Positions 22,191 to 32,396 of a stretch of 64,000 bases of DNA are shown here, in pieces. The stretch comes from Cyclina sinensis (lineage: Eukaryota > Mollusca > Bivalvia > Venerida > Veneridae). The notes below the pieces were generated by a model. It ran no database searches, had not been told where the DNA came from, and worked only from the letters and a program-made list of their open reading frames with translations. The stretch lies in assembly GCA_012932295.1 (NCBI GenBank), contig JAAONU010000024.1, positions 103,271 to 167,270 on the forward strand. The letters are read 5' to 3'. The position numbers were made by a program, and so were the translations under genes. Positions within the stretch are counted from its first letter, which is position 1; the number at the start of each line of letters is the position of its first letter.

Positions 22191-22663
22191 GTATCGACCT
22201 CTATTACAAATGCATGGAATTAATATATGGTTTGGGGATTGGCAAAGGAACAGATATTCAACCGATATGAAGCTGTACGTGTATCATAAAATGCAACTAA
22301 CTCGAGGGCTTGGTGCAAAACAGTTGCATCTCCTTCTTTATCTAGTTTAAGTTACAACCGTTTCGCAATAAGCCCTCAAAATGGATTAAACAACTAGAAT
22401 TTTTCTAGCCCTAGTATAAATAGCCCGTGTAGGGCAAGGTCATGCACCAAAACTATGATTTTTTGTCCTTATTCCACCAGTCCTATTTTACTCTAGCAAA
22501 TTTAACATTGACATAGCACAGCTTTGGATACGAGACACCAGCACACGGAAGCTGGTTCTTTTTGTTATATTTTCCTCTAGATGACAACAATATCATTCTC
22601 AGCAAAGCTTCTACTTAAGCTCACGCGAATTAACAACTACAATAAGAGCGTCATGGGCAGCAC

Positions 22664-22927
22664 ACTCGACTATTCTTAGTTCTTGGTAGTAAAATGAAAA
22701 CCATCTTAGTTGACAAGGCAGTCAATTTTAACAAAATGCTTGACAGAGTTATCTACCCCTGTCTAGGGGTTGGGGTCATGGTGGTTAACAAGTCTGCAAA
22801 ATTTCAAAGCGATATCTTAAGGGACTTGGAACATATTTGATGTGGTATGAACAATTGGACAGAGCATTAAACTAACGCCGACGCCCGGATGAGGTGTAAG
22901 CTCTCCTTATTCTTCGAATAGTCGAGC
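22664..22927. mobile_element. Small MITE-like repeat with CTCGACTATTC ends
   Basis: It begins CTCGACTATTC (22,665) and ends GAATAGTCGAG (to 22,926), exact inverted repeats. The interior is non-coding and contains CTAACGCCGACGCCCGGATG near the right end. This resembles a dispersed repeat common in bivalve genomes (recollection). Confidence 0.6.
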
Positions 22928-23149
22928 TATAAATTACAGGATGTAAAATGAAGGACGATTAACACAATTGTGTTCTAAAAGCACAACATGACAATATCTT
23001 TTTTAAAATGTTAGTATTTATTATAATATTGATTTAAATAAGAACTTTTATTTAGCAATAAACAATTGAAGTAGAAAAACATCAGTGTTAAAAAATCACC
23101 AGGTACAATTACATATCATAGCAAGAGCTGTCACTGTAAGATGACAATG

Positions 23150-23880
23150 CCCCCGAAGCACGCTTTGACAATGTTAAAGTTTTTAGAAAATTATATGTTC
23201 AAGGTCAAGGTCATCCAGGGGTCAAGGTCATCAATGTGTGTACCTGCAGAAAGGTCATGTCCCAAGGAATGTTATGTCCAAATATGAAGTAAATATGTTC
23301 ACTAACGAGGAAGTTATGGGCCAATATTAAAGTTTTTAGAAAATTCTATGTTCAAGGTCAATGTCATCCAGGGGTCAAGGTCATCAAGGTATGCGCCTGA
23401 TGAAAGGTAATGTCCAAAGGAATGTTATATCCAAATATGAAGTAAACATGTTTACTAATGAAGAAGTTATGGCTAATGTTAAAGTTTTTTTTTAGAAAAT
23501 TCTATGTTCAAGGTCAAGGTCATCCAGGGGTCAAGGTCATCAAGGTATGTGCCTACAGAAAGGCAATGTCCCAAGGAATGTTATATCCAAATATGAAGTT
23601 AACATGTTTACTAATGAGGAAGTTATGGCTAATGTTAAAGTTTTTTTTAGAAAATTCTATGTTCAAGGTCAAGATCATCCAGAGGTCAAGGTCATCAAGG
23701 TATGTGCCTACAGAAAGGCAATGTCCCAAAGAATGTTGTGTCCAAATATGAAGTTAATATGTTTACTAATAAGAAAGTTATGGCCAATGTTAAAAGTTTT
23801 TGGACGGAATGGCTGACCGACAGACTGACAGACGGACAGTTCAAAAACTATATGCCTCCCTTCGGGGGTATCAAAAGAAA
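23150..23880 (+). repeat. Tandem array E, ~155-bp unit, 4 copies
   Basis: Opens with ATGCCCCCGAAGC, followed by four units around CAAGGTCAAGGTCATCCAGG (TCATCCA-type anchors at 23,211, 23,364, 23,520 and ~23,675). Each unit has TCCAAATATGAAGTAAA..GTTTACTAATGA and GAAGTTATGGCCAATGTTAA. It ends with a degenerate GACGGACAG tract (23,803-23,840) and CCTCCCTTCGGGGGTAT. ORFs at 23,458-23,887 are shadows of the array. Confidence 0.9.
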
Positions 23881-24060
23881 GAAATAAGAGGACCAAATGC
23901 CACTGGGCTTCTCAGCTTGGTTCATGTGATTACAAGATGGCCTAAAATAGCAAGTTTTCTCTATACTCTGACCATGTAACCTAGTTTTTGACCAACTCTG
24001 AAACTAGTCTGGCTATATCAAAATATCCAGTGACAGCCTTACAAATCAATAACAAACATA

Positions 24061-24183
24061 TCAAATGGTCCTGGGTGGCTCACATAATAGGCCACGGTGA
24101 ACTGGGGGCTGTTTTTTCTTCTTTGCCTTTCTATTTTTAATGTTGTCTAGGACTTCCTTTATACGTTGTTTCCTATGTATGTC
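24061..24183 (-). CDS. Candidate exon 2 of a second E1 gene (basic protein)
   Basis: On the minus strand a good acceptor (CTTTTTGTAATTTACAG, 24,200-24,184) precedes an open stretch. It encodes DIHRKQRIKEVLDNIKNR, then a KAKKKKQPP cluster and VHRGLLCEPPRTI to a stop at 24,061. The reading phase fits the 9-codon exon at 25,986-26,012 (phase 0/0). A possible further donor (GTGAGC, 24,078-24,073) could carry the message on instead of ending at this stop. The Lys-rich stretch suggests a nuclear or nucleic-acid-binding protein. No family is recognised. RNA evidence would decide. Confidence 0.35.
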   Translation of the reverse strand, partial: DIHRKQRIKEVLDNIKNRKAKKKKQPPVHRGLLCEPPRTI

Positions 24184-24754
24184 CTGTAAATTACAAAAAG
24201 ATAAAATTTAGAAAGGTGCTTCAATTTGTGCTTCATTTTAAAAACATTGCTTACCTGGTGTTTTAATCACATTATTTAATCACTGTTGCACAAGAGATAG
24301 TATTTTGTGATTTTGTGTACTTCATTCAAACATTCTCAATTAATTGAAGTTCAGAATTACAATTTTCTAATACTAACCATTAACGACACAAAGTATACTG
24401 TCATGAGATAACCAGATTCCACATGGTTTATTTGTTTTAATAAAACATAGCAAATATATTCCGTTACTAATCTTTATTACAAATGGCATATTCTTATTAA
24501 GGGGATGTAATTATGGGAGAACAGGATACATATCCGTAAATAAAACAAAATCAAGTCGATGACCTAAAAGAATTGAAGATGGGAAGGTAGCGAGCACTAC
24601 AAACCAACATATTTTTTAGTTTGGCCTAAGCACAATTAAAAACTGAATCACTTAAGTTTAGAAGGACTAACTTTATCAAAGTTAATTCTTCTTTCTAGTA
24701 AGCTTAATTATGCGCTCATGATTCAATGAATCTATGAAGCGAAAAGCACAGTAT

Positions 24755-25101
24755 TACGGAATACCGTGAGGGCCATCGTGGTTGTACGTTATATTCCAGA
24801 GGGCGACAATGCAATGGCGATAGTACGATGACGACAACGCGATAACACGATGGCGACAATGCTATAGTCTATCACATTGTTGTCATCGTACTATCGCATT
24901 GTCGCCATCGCATTATCGCACTGTCGCATTGTCGTACTGTCGTCATCGCATTGTCGCCATTGCATTGTCGCGTTGTCGTCATCGCACTATCGTACTATCG
25001 TCACTGTACTATCGTACTATCGCCATCGCGTTGTCGCACTATCGCATTGTCGCCCTCTGGATTATAACGTACAACCACGATGGCCCTAACGGCATTCTGT
25101 T
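24755..25101. mobile_element. Inner IS3EU-like foldback MITE (M3), 347 bp
   Basis: The left end TACGGAATACCGTGAGGGCC and the right end (read inverted) AACAGAATGCCGTTAGGGCC start ~57-bp TIRs with about five mismatches. The 6-bp TSD CAGTAT is at 24,749-24,754 and 25,102-25,107. The interior is made almost entirely of 9-10-bp units such as CGATAGTACGA and CGACAATGCGA, in inverted orientation in the two halves, so it would fold into a long hairpin. Non-coding. The terminus aligns with those of E1 and E2 over 20 bp. Confidence 0.8.
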
Positions 25102-25107
25102 CAGTAT

Positions 25108-25985
25108 TACTGAAAGCAAAGTTTTTTTTATTATTTTGATTTCTGACAAGGTCTAGCTGATCAACTAGCTAGCTGAACCAAAGTGTTTTTGAGCCACTTA
25201 TGGCCTCCCGGGTCTAGTTCTGGCTTTCAAATATATTATGCCGTTTTTTCATCTGAGAAGGCATTTTGTTCCCGTACAGTACAGTAAACTATAAATATGG
25301 GAACGTCGAATGTGTTTGACCAACCCGAATCCAGTGATAAATCTAATCCTCATATACATGGAGAGGACCAGATGAATAACCTTGATGAATAAAATTGGTG
25401 TGTAATTGTATTTTATGCATAATAAGTCATTTAAAGAAGAGTGTTTCTTTTTTTTTAGTTTTGTGAATGGTATTAATACACTAAACGAAATCGATCATTC
25501 CGACAACCTTTTCTATGTACATGTATATATAGTGGTCAGAATAATTATGTATATATATACTTGTATAGAATAATTACAACAATTCTTGTATAAACACTTA
25601 TCATAGTATCATCATTTTATAACAGTAAATGCATTTTGTAATAATTCAATCTTAACAAGAAGCCAATAACTGATTTGGCATATATTTTGAAAACTCGAGC
25701 TTATCTGCAAGTTTAAATCTTAGTACTTATAAGTTTCATTAAGTAGATTAGATTAGATTGTTTGATTGATGGAAGTTAGACTCGGTTCCCCCGTGAGGCT
25801 TGAAAGGAGTCACTTTTCTCACATTGAGGGAGAGTGTTATTTTCTTATGGTAAACGCGTCGAGATCTCAGTGAACAAAAATACACAGACCGTCCAAATTG
25901 TATTGCCCGATTAGTGATGGATATGTATAACATCGCTAAATTACATTATTTAAGAAGAATATTCAAACAAACTATAAAAACTTAC
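25108..25985. other. No gene seen; candidate intron
   Basis: E1 internal sequence. It would be intron of the candidate minus-strand gene (donor GTAAGT at 25,985-25,980). No recognisable domains. Confidence 0.3.
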
Positions 25986-26012
25986 ATCATCTGACAAATC
26001 GCTGTCCGCCAT
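25986..26012 (-). CDS. Candidate first coding exon of second E1 gene
   Basis: On the minus strand, ATG at 26,012 begins MADSDLSDD, followed exactly by the strong donor GTAAGT. It lies ~145 bp inside the right TIR, mirroring the transposase start ~170 bp inside the left TIR. An acidic 9-residue start encoded before a long intron is common for small nuclear proteins, but so short an exon is weak evidence. It joins in phase with 24,183-24,061. The ~1.8-kb intron would contain M3. Confidence 0.35.
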
Positions 26013-26104
26013 GTTGCATCTCCTAGCTTAAAATGAGCGGCAATGCATCATCACAAATTACAAGTCACAACTTAGAAGTCACAAGTCATAACTTCCAAGT
26101 CAAT

Positions 26105-26155
26105 AGTCAAAAGTCATTAAGTCAGAAGTCAAAAGGGCCCTCCAGTGCTTCCATA
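26105..26155. repeat. E1 right TIR
   Basis: The exact inverse of 18,930-18,980 over 51 bp; inverted GACTT-type iterons extend inward to ~26,040. TACGGG follows immediately. Confidence 0.92.
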
Positions 26156-26599
26156 TACGGGAGCCCATTGAGGCCGTTTTGAGTTAGAAGTTAGAAGGCA
26201 ATCATTCGAACTTAGATGTTAGATCTTAGATCTTAGAACTTAGGTCTTAGAACGTAGAATGTAGAAATCTCATTAAAGCGGGAAACTCCATTTTTGCAAG
26301 GAAATCAAAAGCAGCCGGTAGACACGAAGATCTAGAAAGATGGGTGAGATATAATTCATTGGTGATATTTTCACGATAAATCTATTCATTCGAGAGTGGA
26401 ATTTTGATCTTGTATGGCTACAAATTAATGTTACGGTGAGTCCATTGCATTAGAGTTGTTTCAGTGTTTGTTAAAGTGAGGTATTTCTAAAGTATACCTA
26501 ACCCCGCCTCCCGTCAATCATTCACAGGCAGTAAGCTTTATACTTAATATGCACCGCTAGACTTCCCTATTCAACTGTTCTAGGCTAATACATCTCAGT

Positions 26600-26886
26600 C
26601 TATCTATTTGAGCTTATTTATCGTCGGTACCAGTTGCCCATATGACCGACTCCCCCTGAAGAGATTAGTTATTTTATTTTGTGGGAGTAGTGCAAGATAC
26701 AGCATCCAATTCCAGAGACACTCCTGGTTCTTTTGCATGCTCAGTGCACAGCAATGATACATGTGACATCGGTTTAACGTCTCATCCGAAAGACAATTAT
26801 CTATGTTAGTGGTGGAGCGACGGATCGATCTCGGGACCCCTGGGTTACCAGTTCAGCGTGTTACCACTGGACCACTGATCCGCTCC
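26600..26886 (-). repeat. tRNA-derived SINE inside E2
   Basis: The minus-strand head at 26,886-26,810 is tRNA-like and ~74 nt long. GGAGCGG pairs with TCGCTCC as a 7-bp acceptor stem followed by A and CCA. Box-A-like TGGTCCAGTGG and box-B-like GAGATCGATCC are present, and the anticodon-loop-like CTGGTAA suggests a Thr (GGT) origin. Downstream, GTCTTTCGGATGAGACGTTA (26,794-26,775) is a central domain shared by many invertebrate SINEs (V-SINE/RUDI or Meta type; exact family not decided). The 3' limit near 26,600 is approximate. Pol III promoter boxes imply it was once transcribed. Confidence 0.7.
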
Positions 26887-27559
26887 TCCAGGCTGGTGAT
26901 TTCAGCTGGCCTTTTATGCACAGGGCTTCCCTTTAAGAAGAACACAAGTATCTGTTGCCCGTCTTTATGTAATTACTCCCTTGTAAAAATTTGGAACAGT
27001 GTTTAAAATTGTATAACTGTCAGTTTTATAATGATTACTACTGTCGGATTTCTAACCTGTATTGAAAATAATTTGATCATGTTTCTTATTGCTGAATCTT
27101 CTCTATTTCTTTTCCAGACGACGAAAATGGTCTCTAAATGAGCATGGATGTTTGGAATTTGGCTGCTTTTTATTACACCAGTAACTAGTGTTGTGATCAC
27201 GGATTTAGCTGTCATTCTCTGAAGGGCGCATTTTACAAGACTAGAACCTATCATTCATTAATTTTTCCATAGCTTATCGTAGAAGGATATTATATTGTTA
27301 TTTTACATTGTGCATAATAGTTAACTAAGCTTGCGTCAACTTTAACAAAGCTTTAGTATTAACTATTTCTTGAGTGTGGCACGGGGTATGCCATCGACAA
27401 GTTCTAGTCGAGATGGTGATATTCTTTTTAATGATTAATGAGATAAGTATCTTGGTTCATGTTTTATAATTTACTGTCACATGAATAAAGTTGTATGTTT
27501 GAGAATGGAGTTACATTTTCCTTCTTTTAGCTTAACATTTGAAAAACAGAACAGATTTT

Positions 27560-27715
27560 AAAAAAATTCTATCTAACTTAAGTTTAAGTTCTAATGACTA
27601 AGTTAAAAGATCTAAGTTCTAATGTCGTAGTTCTAAGAACTAGGTTCTAAGTTCTAATATCTAGGTTATAAGAAATAAGTTCTTATGTCTAAGTTCTAAG
27701 ATCTAAGTTATAACA
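27560..27715. repeat. Internal TCTAAGTT iteron block of E2
   Basis: Many copies of AAGTTCTAA / GATCTAAGTT / TCTAGGTT, oriented like the right-end iterons. This parallels the internal GACTT block of E1. No gene is seen elsewhere in E2 (26,276-26,600; 26,890-27,560; 27,716-28,555). Confidence 0.8.
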
Positions 27716-28593
27716 TTAACGTGCTCTCTGCTTGGTTATACTTCGATTTTGTCTACACCGCATTGTTATATCTGTTGGTCCGCATTGTTAAACTGACTAG
27801 CAGCTTTACGCGACATAAATTTAGTCAAAGACTGATGAAATGTATTTTACGTGGTGAAATGATAGTTACAGAGTACAACAGAGATCCATAACTACATCCA
27901 TACACGTTCTTACTACTCTGAAAGGCATGCGCAAGTGAAGATGTATCGCGTTAAATTCTGTTGACATGGTTCTTCTGATGCTGACACTTATTCTTTGACC
28001 AAACGTCTGACACAGAACAACAAACAACGTACTGCATAACTAAAAATACTTTTGCAATTTGTGATTTGCCTTATCACTGAGTAGATTTAAGGGAACAAGC
28101 AAAAGTTGCATGCGGTTTTAATAAAATCGCTATGGATTCTTACATTAGTGTTGTTGTTGTTGTTTTTTGGCACGCTTTATTTTTAGTTTTATAGCTAGTT
28201 TTCGCATATATCGATAGCATTTTTTGCTCATGCAACAATTTGCAGCTAAGAGCAGGTCACACCTTCAAGCATGTGTGCAGAATTATGCCCCTTTGGAAAT
28301 TGTAGCAAATGGCAATTTATTTCAGTACCCTTGTCTTTTTATATACTTTTGATATATTTATATAGATGACCCCAATCAGTATCTAACTGCTGATAACTTC
28401 ATCGTGCAAGTCTTTAAATTTAAGGCAATGGTTAACTTTTATCTAAGTAGCCACTGTGATCTTGACCTGGTACAGAAGGAAAGACGGAAGGGTTGATTAC
28501 TGATGCGAAGTGCACTCAGTCCCTTTCTGGGCTTTTTTAAGCCTTTACGGAAATTCTAAGTTCTAAGATCTAAGATCTAATATCTAAGTTGGA

Positions 28594-28640
28594 ATTGCCT
28601 TCTAACTTCTAACTCAAAACGGCCTCAATGGGCTTCCGTA
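28594..28640. repeat. E2 right TIR
   Basis: The inverse of 26,156-26,202 with one mismatch (position 6 from the end). The TSD GTGTTG follows at 28,641-28,646. Confidence 0.9.
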
Positions 28641-28646
28641 GTGTTG

Positions 28647-30540
28647 TTTTAAAGGTACCTTTACATCTCATAAGGAGTTTATTCGTGTCACTTAAAAAAA
28701 CATACTAGTAGTTTTTATTTTAGTCTCAGCATATATGAACAAAATGTAACATAATAGATATGCTATGTTGTTTGTCTTTTGCTATGTAGTGGATTGAACA
28801 GTTGTTCATTTCTGTAACGAAATACTTATTTTCAGCAGAAACGTTCGTGATCACTCTACACAACGTTTTATGTCAGATTAAACATCAGCTAACATTAGTC
28901 AATCTCTCACCATCGGAGTTTATTTGTCTTAATCCAACATTTACCGTAAACATTAAATTCAAATTACCCTAGCATCATAGCATTTCTTGTTAATTCGAAC
29001 AATATTTAATATAGCTACAGTAGATGGTTTGCGATCATGTGTGTAAGTTTCACGTTGAGTTATTTCAGAACGAGTATAGACGATCTAACAAAATTACTGC
29101 TGCTGTTAACGCAAATCATACATATTTTTTTTACTTAAGTAATGTATGTGTATAATAAAGGCTGTTTTGAATTATATCTTTCCGCTTTCTAATCAAGCCT
29201 TTACACGGTGATATATTTTGAAAAGGTAAAAAACACAATTTTGTTCACTTAATGATCAACATTATTTTTTTGTCCAATCACATTGCAGTATTTTTCAAAT
29301 TTCTGCTAAGTCTATCTATAGGTTAATGTGTACTAACTTAATTAAATTTACTTAGTCATGTCCGTCTAACCACGCGGTTCAGAGAGCTGCTTTGTATTCA
29401 GTTGAAAAATAATGTTGATCATTAAAAAGCGGCACGCCTGACCAATTTATTTTTGTTAATGCGTGTTATTAAAGACTAACCTATACTTAAACAATATTAC
29501 TTTATTCTAATACCGCTTATAAATTTAACGAGATCAGATTGGTTAAGACCACTCGTATACGTAGCCTTATATACCGTGAAGAAAAAAACTTTTATACCGT
29601 AAGCAATGGTTTCCCCTAAAGAGCTTCGACAACTTATCGATTTCTGATTGGATAAAAAATGGCAACCAACTGTTCTCTCGATTCAAAAATATAAACAACA
29701 ATATCTTCGCATTCATAGTCTCTTAAGCATGAGTCTGTCCAGTAATCAAGACAATGAAGAGAAATCCAAAATTTTACTTATTTTTGTGTGGTATAGATAA
29801 GATTCTGAACTGTATATCAAAATCAAAAACAAATTGTTTGTGTACAAAACACGTTTGGTTTATTCCGGAAATGTCACGGAAGAAGAGAGGTCAGGGGGCG
29901 CGTAAGGAGAGTAAACAAATAAAAGAAAATGGTCTTATTGTATGTAGAAAATAGACAGGTTTTCGATTTAGAGATAATCTGCGGTATTATAAATTCGTTA
30001 TTTAGACTTTTGGCTTGGTTTGCTGCCTCGAATAGCCTGTTCGAACAATTATTAATTAACTTTATAATATTGAACTAGATTCTGACCATGTTGTTGGCTT
30101 GATACAACCAAAGCCTCGCCAATAAAGCTCGAAACTCGGCAAATACGAAAAAACACGGCCAATAAGTAAAAAGTCGGCCAATACGAGATTTAGCCAATCA
30201 GGATTCAGGAAAAACTCGGCCTTATATGAGCCTAGGATTTTCACCATGTTTGACGCCATTTTGAATATGCTTAGCCTAGTTTTTACATAAAAGTTTTTAT
30301 CTCTTAAAAAGTTCAAAAGTAGCCAAAACAGTTCGCGGAGACCCTGCGCTATCGGATCACTGTAAATTTAGCAGTGTTCAACTTTTCATTTAGTGATTTT
30401 CATATTTACCAAATATTATGTTGCGCGGAAGTGAGAAGCAGACGATCACAAGTTTTACCCTGTTATAAATTACAAGTTTTGGATTGCTTAGTTTGATAAT
30501 TGAACATAATATTATAAAGTTAATTAATAAAATTGTCATT
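28647..30540. other. No gene seen; one 20-bp inverted repeat
   Basis: AT-rich. TAATGATCAACATTATTTTT at 29,250-29,269 is exactly inverted at 29,405-29,424, perhaps a small foldback repeat. Repeated short CGGCCAATA-type motifs occur near 30,117-30,200. The frames present look random. Confidence 0.4.
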
Positions 30541-30660
30541 AATTAGTCGAATTCATATTGGCTTTGTTATTGGGCTTCAGACGTCATAATGGCCTTCGGC
30601 CTCAGGCCAATATGACTGTCTTCAGCCCAATAACAAAGCCAATATGAATTCGACTAATTA
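30541..30660. mobile_element. Palindromic foldback element, ~120 bp
   Basis: Left arm AATTAGTCGAATTCATATTG..GTTATTGGGCT and its inverse on the right (to CGACTAATT at ~30,659) form a near-perfect hairpin. The arms are more than 50 bp and the centre GGCC-TTCGGCCTCA-GGCC is at ~30,591-30,608. AT-rich flanks extend the symmetry imperfectly. Non-coding MITE-like repeat. Confidence 0.75.
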
Positions 30661-30849
30661 TTAACATTATAATATAAACCAACCAGGCTATAGGAGGCCG
30701 TATTCCCCACCAAGAATCTATAAAACTTATATTATTTTCAATTATTGATTATACATTTTATTGACGTTAATATTGCTATATACTAAACATTTCTGCGATA
30801 AACGTTTTATATTTTTTAGCTTTTTGTTGATTTCGTTTGAGGCTTTTTT

Positions 30850-31190
30850 AGCTTACCTGGCAAGTGCTCAGGATGAGCTATCGTGATCACCCACAGTCAG
30901 AGGCGTTCGTCTGTCTTTCGGTTACTCCGTCTGGACAGCGTTCGTTCAAATCTTCTTGTGAAAATCTACTGAACTGATTTTAATAAAACTGCACAGGAAT
31001 GTTCCTTTGATGGTTCTAATTCGGATTATTTCAAAGAATTCTATTCCATGCAGAATTCTGTTTGCCAAGGCAACCAACGGAAAAAAAAAATTCTTGTTAG
31101 AAATCACAAGGTCTAGACCTAAGATATCTGGTATGCAGCATTGTCTAGATTACCTCTATCAAGTCTGTTCGAAACATAATTTAACATAGT
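30850..31190 (+). repeat. AGCTCACC-hairpin repeat element, copy 1 (partial)
   Basis: AGCTTACC...GGATGAGCT forms a terminal hairpin (30,850-30,879). GTGATCACC, a degenerate TCCGTC-rich tract and an array-type unit (CTGCACAGGAATGTTCCTTT) follow. It is the same family as 33,578-34,450. The right limit is uncertain. Confidence 0.6.
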
Positions 31191-31629
31191 TTTACATGAA
31201 AAGCTTTTTAAATCTTGTAGTCTGAAATGCTTTTGTTTTATGTTTGTGCTGTTTGACCCAGATTTTACTGTGTGATTTTGTGCAACCAAAACAGTTTCAT
31301 TTATCCTTTCAAAGAAAGTAAGAATGTCAGTCATTACCACTAAATTTAGCCATAGGTTAATTTAGAATGATTATCAGGAGAACGTTTTCAATTGTTTGGC
31401 TAGTGAAAAAAAGTTCAGTCGTATGCATTAAGTAAATTTTCGATTTATATGCTTATACCGTTTACATGTTACATATAATATATCTGTATATATTTGAAAT
31501 GATTTATTGAAATTTTAAGGATTTGTTTTTCTTTTTTCTGTGAATTCCATGTACTAGAATTTGATAGGCAATTTAACGCCACATTTTATTTTGACAATGT
31601 TCGAGAGTAGGTGCCTTGACGTATGTCAT

Positions 31630-32396
31630 TATACACCCGAAACGAAGTTTGTGGGGTATAGGAGTCACCCAGTGGTCGGTCGGTCGGTCGGGCAGTCAGG
31701 CGGGCGGTCGGTCGGTCGGTCCGTTGCAATCTCCTTGTCCGGAGCATAACTTGAAAGTATAAGTTGGAATTCAATGCAACTTCACACAATTATCAATGAG
31801 AGAAAGTGCCATGTTTAAGAATCATAACTCCATCTTCACTGTTTGCAGAGTTATTGCCCTTTATTTGTTTTCCTTGTCGAAAGTATAACTTAAAAACTAC
31901 TGGTTGGAATTCAATGCAACTTCATACAATGGTCAAGCATAATGAGACGAAGTGTAGTGTTTAAGAGATGTAACTCTATCTTCACTCACTATTTGCACAG
32001 TTATTGCCCTTTGTTTGTTTTCCTTGTCGGGAGCATAACTTGAAAACTACTGGTTGGAATTCAGTGGATCTTCATACAATGGTCAAACTTAATGACAGGA
32101 AGTGCAATGTATAAGTGTTATAACTCTGTCTTCACTTTTTGAGGAGTTATTGCCCTTTGTTCGGTTTCCTTGGCTGGAACATAACTTGTAAACTACTGGT
32201 TGGAATTCAATGCTACTTCATACAATGGTCAAGCACAATGACAGGAAATGCAATGTACAAGGACCACAACTATCTTTGATTGCACACAACCATAACTCTA
32301 TTTGATTTTTTTTTACAAAGTATTCCGTTACTAATAACTTCCTCAGTTCCGAAGTAGTCTTGCGGGGGTATTAATCACATTTAGTGATAGTTTTAG
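31630..32396. repeat. Complete array element F, ~145-bp unit, 4 copies
   Basis: Left end TATACACCCGAAACGAAGTT..GGGGTATA hairpin, a GGTCGGTCGG microsatellite (31,675-31,722), four units anchored on TTGGAATTCAATGCAACTTC (31,764, 31,914, 32,054 and ~32,200), and a unique ~85-bp right end (32,312-32,396). The same right end occurs inverted at 53,764-53,850, attached to a larger array of the same unit. Frames inside are by-products. Confidence 0.88.

Larger units (their letters stand above)
18930..26155. mobile_element. Middle IS3EU-like autonomous transposon (E1), 7,226 bp
   Basis: The TIRs are 51 bp and identical: 18,930-18,980 and 26,105-26,155, both starting TATGGAAGCACTGGAGGGCC. The TSD is TACGGG (18,924-18,929 and 26,156-26,161), which is also the terminal hexamer of E2. 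E1 encodes a DDE transposase reading inward from the left end and a probable spliced gene reading inward from the right end. It also carries secondary repeats: a CAT microsatellite, a GACTT array, a small MITE, array E and the nested element M3. A 6-bp TSD with an IS3/integrase-like transposase fits the IS3EU superfamily; that superfamily name is from memory and should be checked. Perfect TIR identity suggests a young insertion. Confidence 0.9.
18924..28640. mobile_element. Outer IS3EU-like transposon (E2), interrupted by E1
   Basis: E2 begins with TACGGG at 18,924-18,929, is interrupted by E1, and resumes at 26,156, where its left TIR is complete (26,156-26,202). Its right TIR is 28,594-28,640. 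The two 47-bp TIRs (TACGGGAGCCCATTGAGGCC...) differ at one base. Without E1 the element is 2,485 bp. It has no transposase frame and is therefore non-autonomous. Subterminal iterated TTAGA / TCTAAGTT motifs lie at 26,207-26,275 and, inverted, at 28,555-28,593, with another block at 27,560-27,715. A SINE sits inside. Confidence 0.85.

Noticed and set aside
23458..23896. Several overlapping frames of 60-97 codons
   Set aside because: All are periodic translations of the ~155-bp array.
26810..26886. A functional tRNA gene
   Set aside because: The tRNA-like head is followed by a SINE core domain, and its anticodon and T stems have mismatches.
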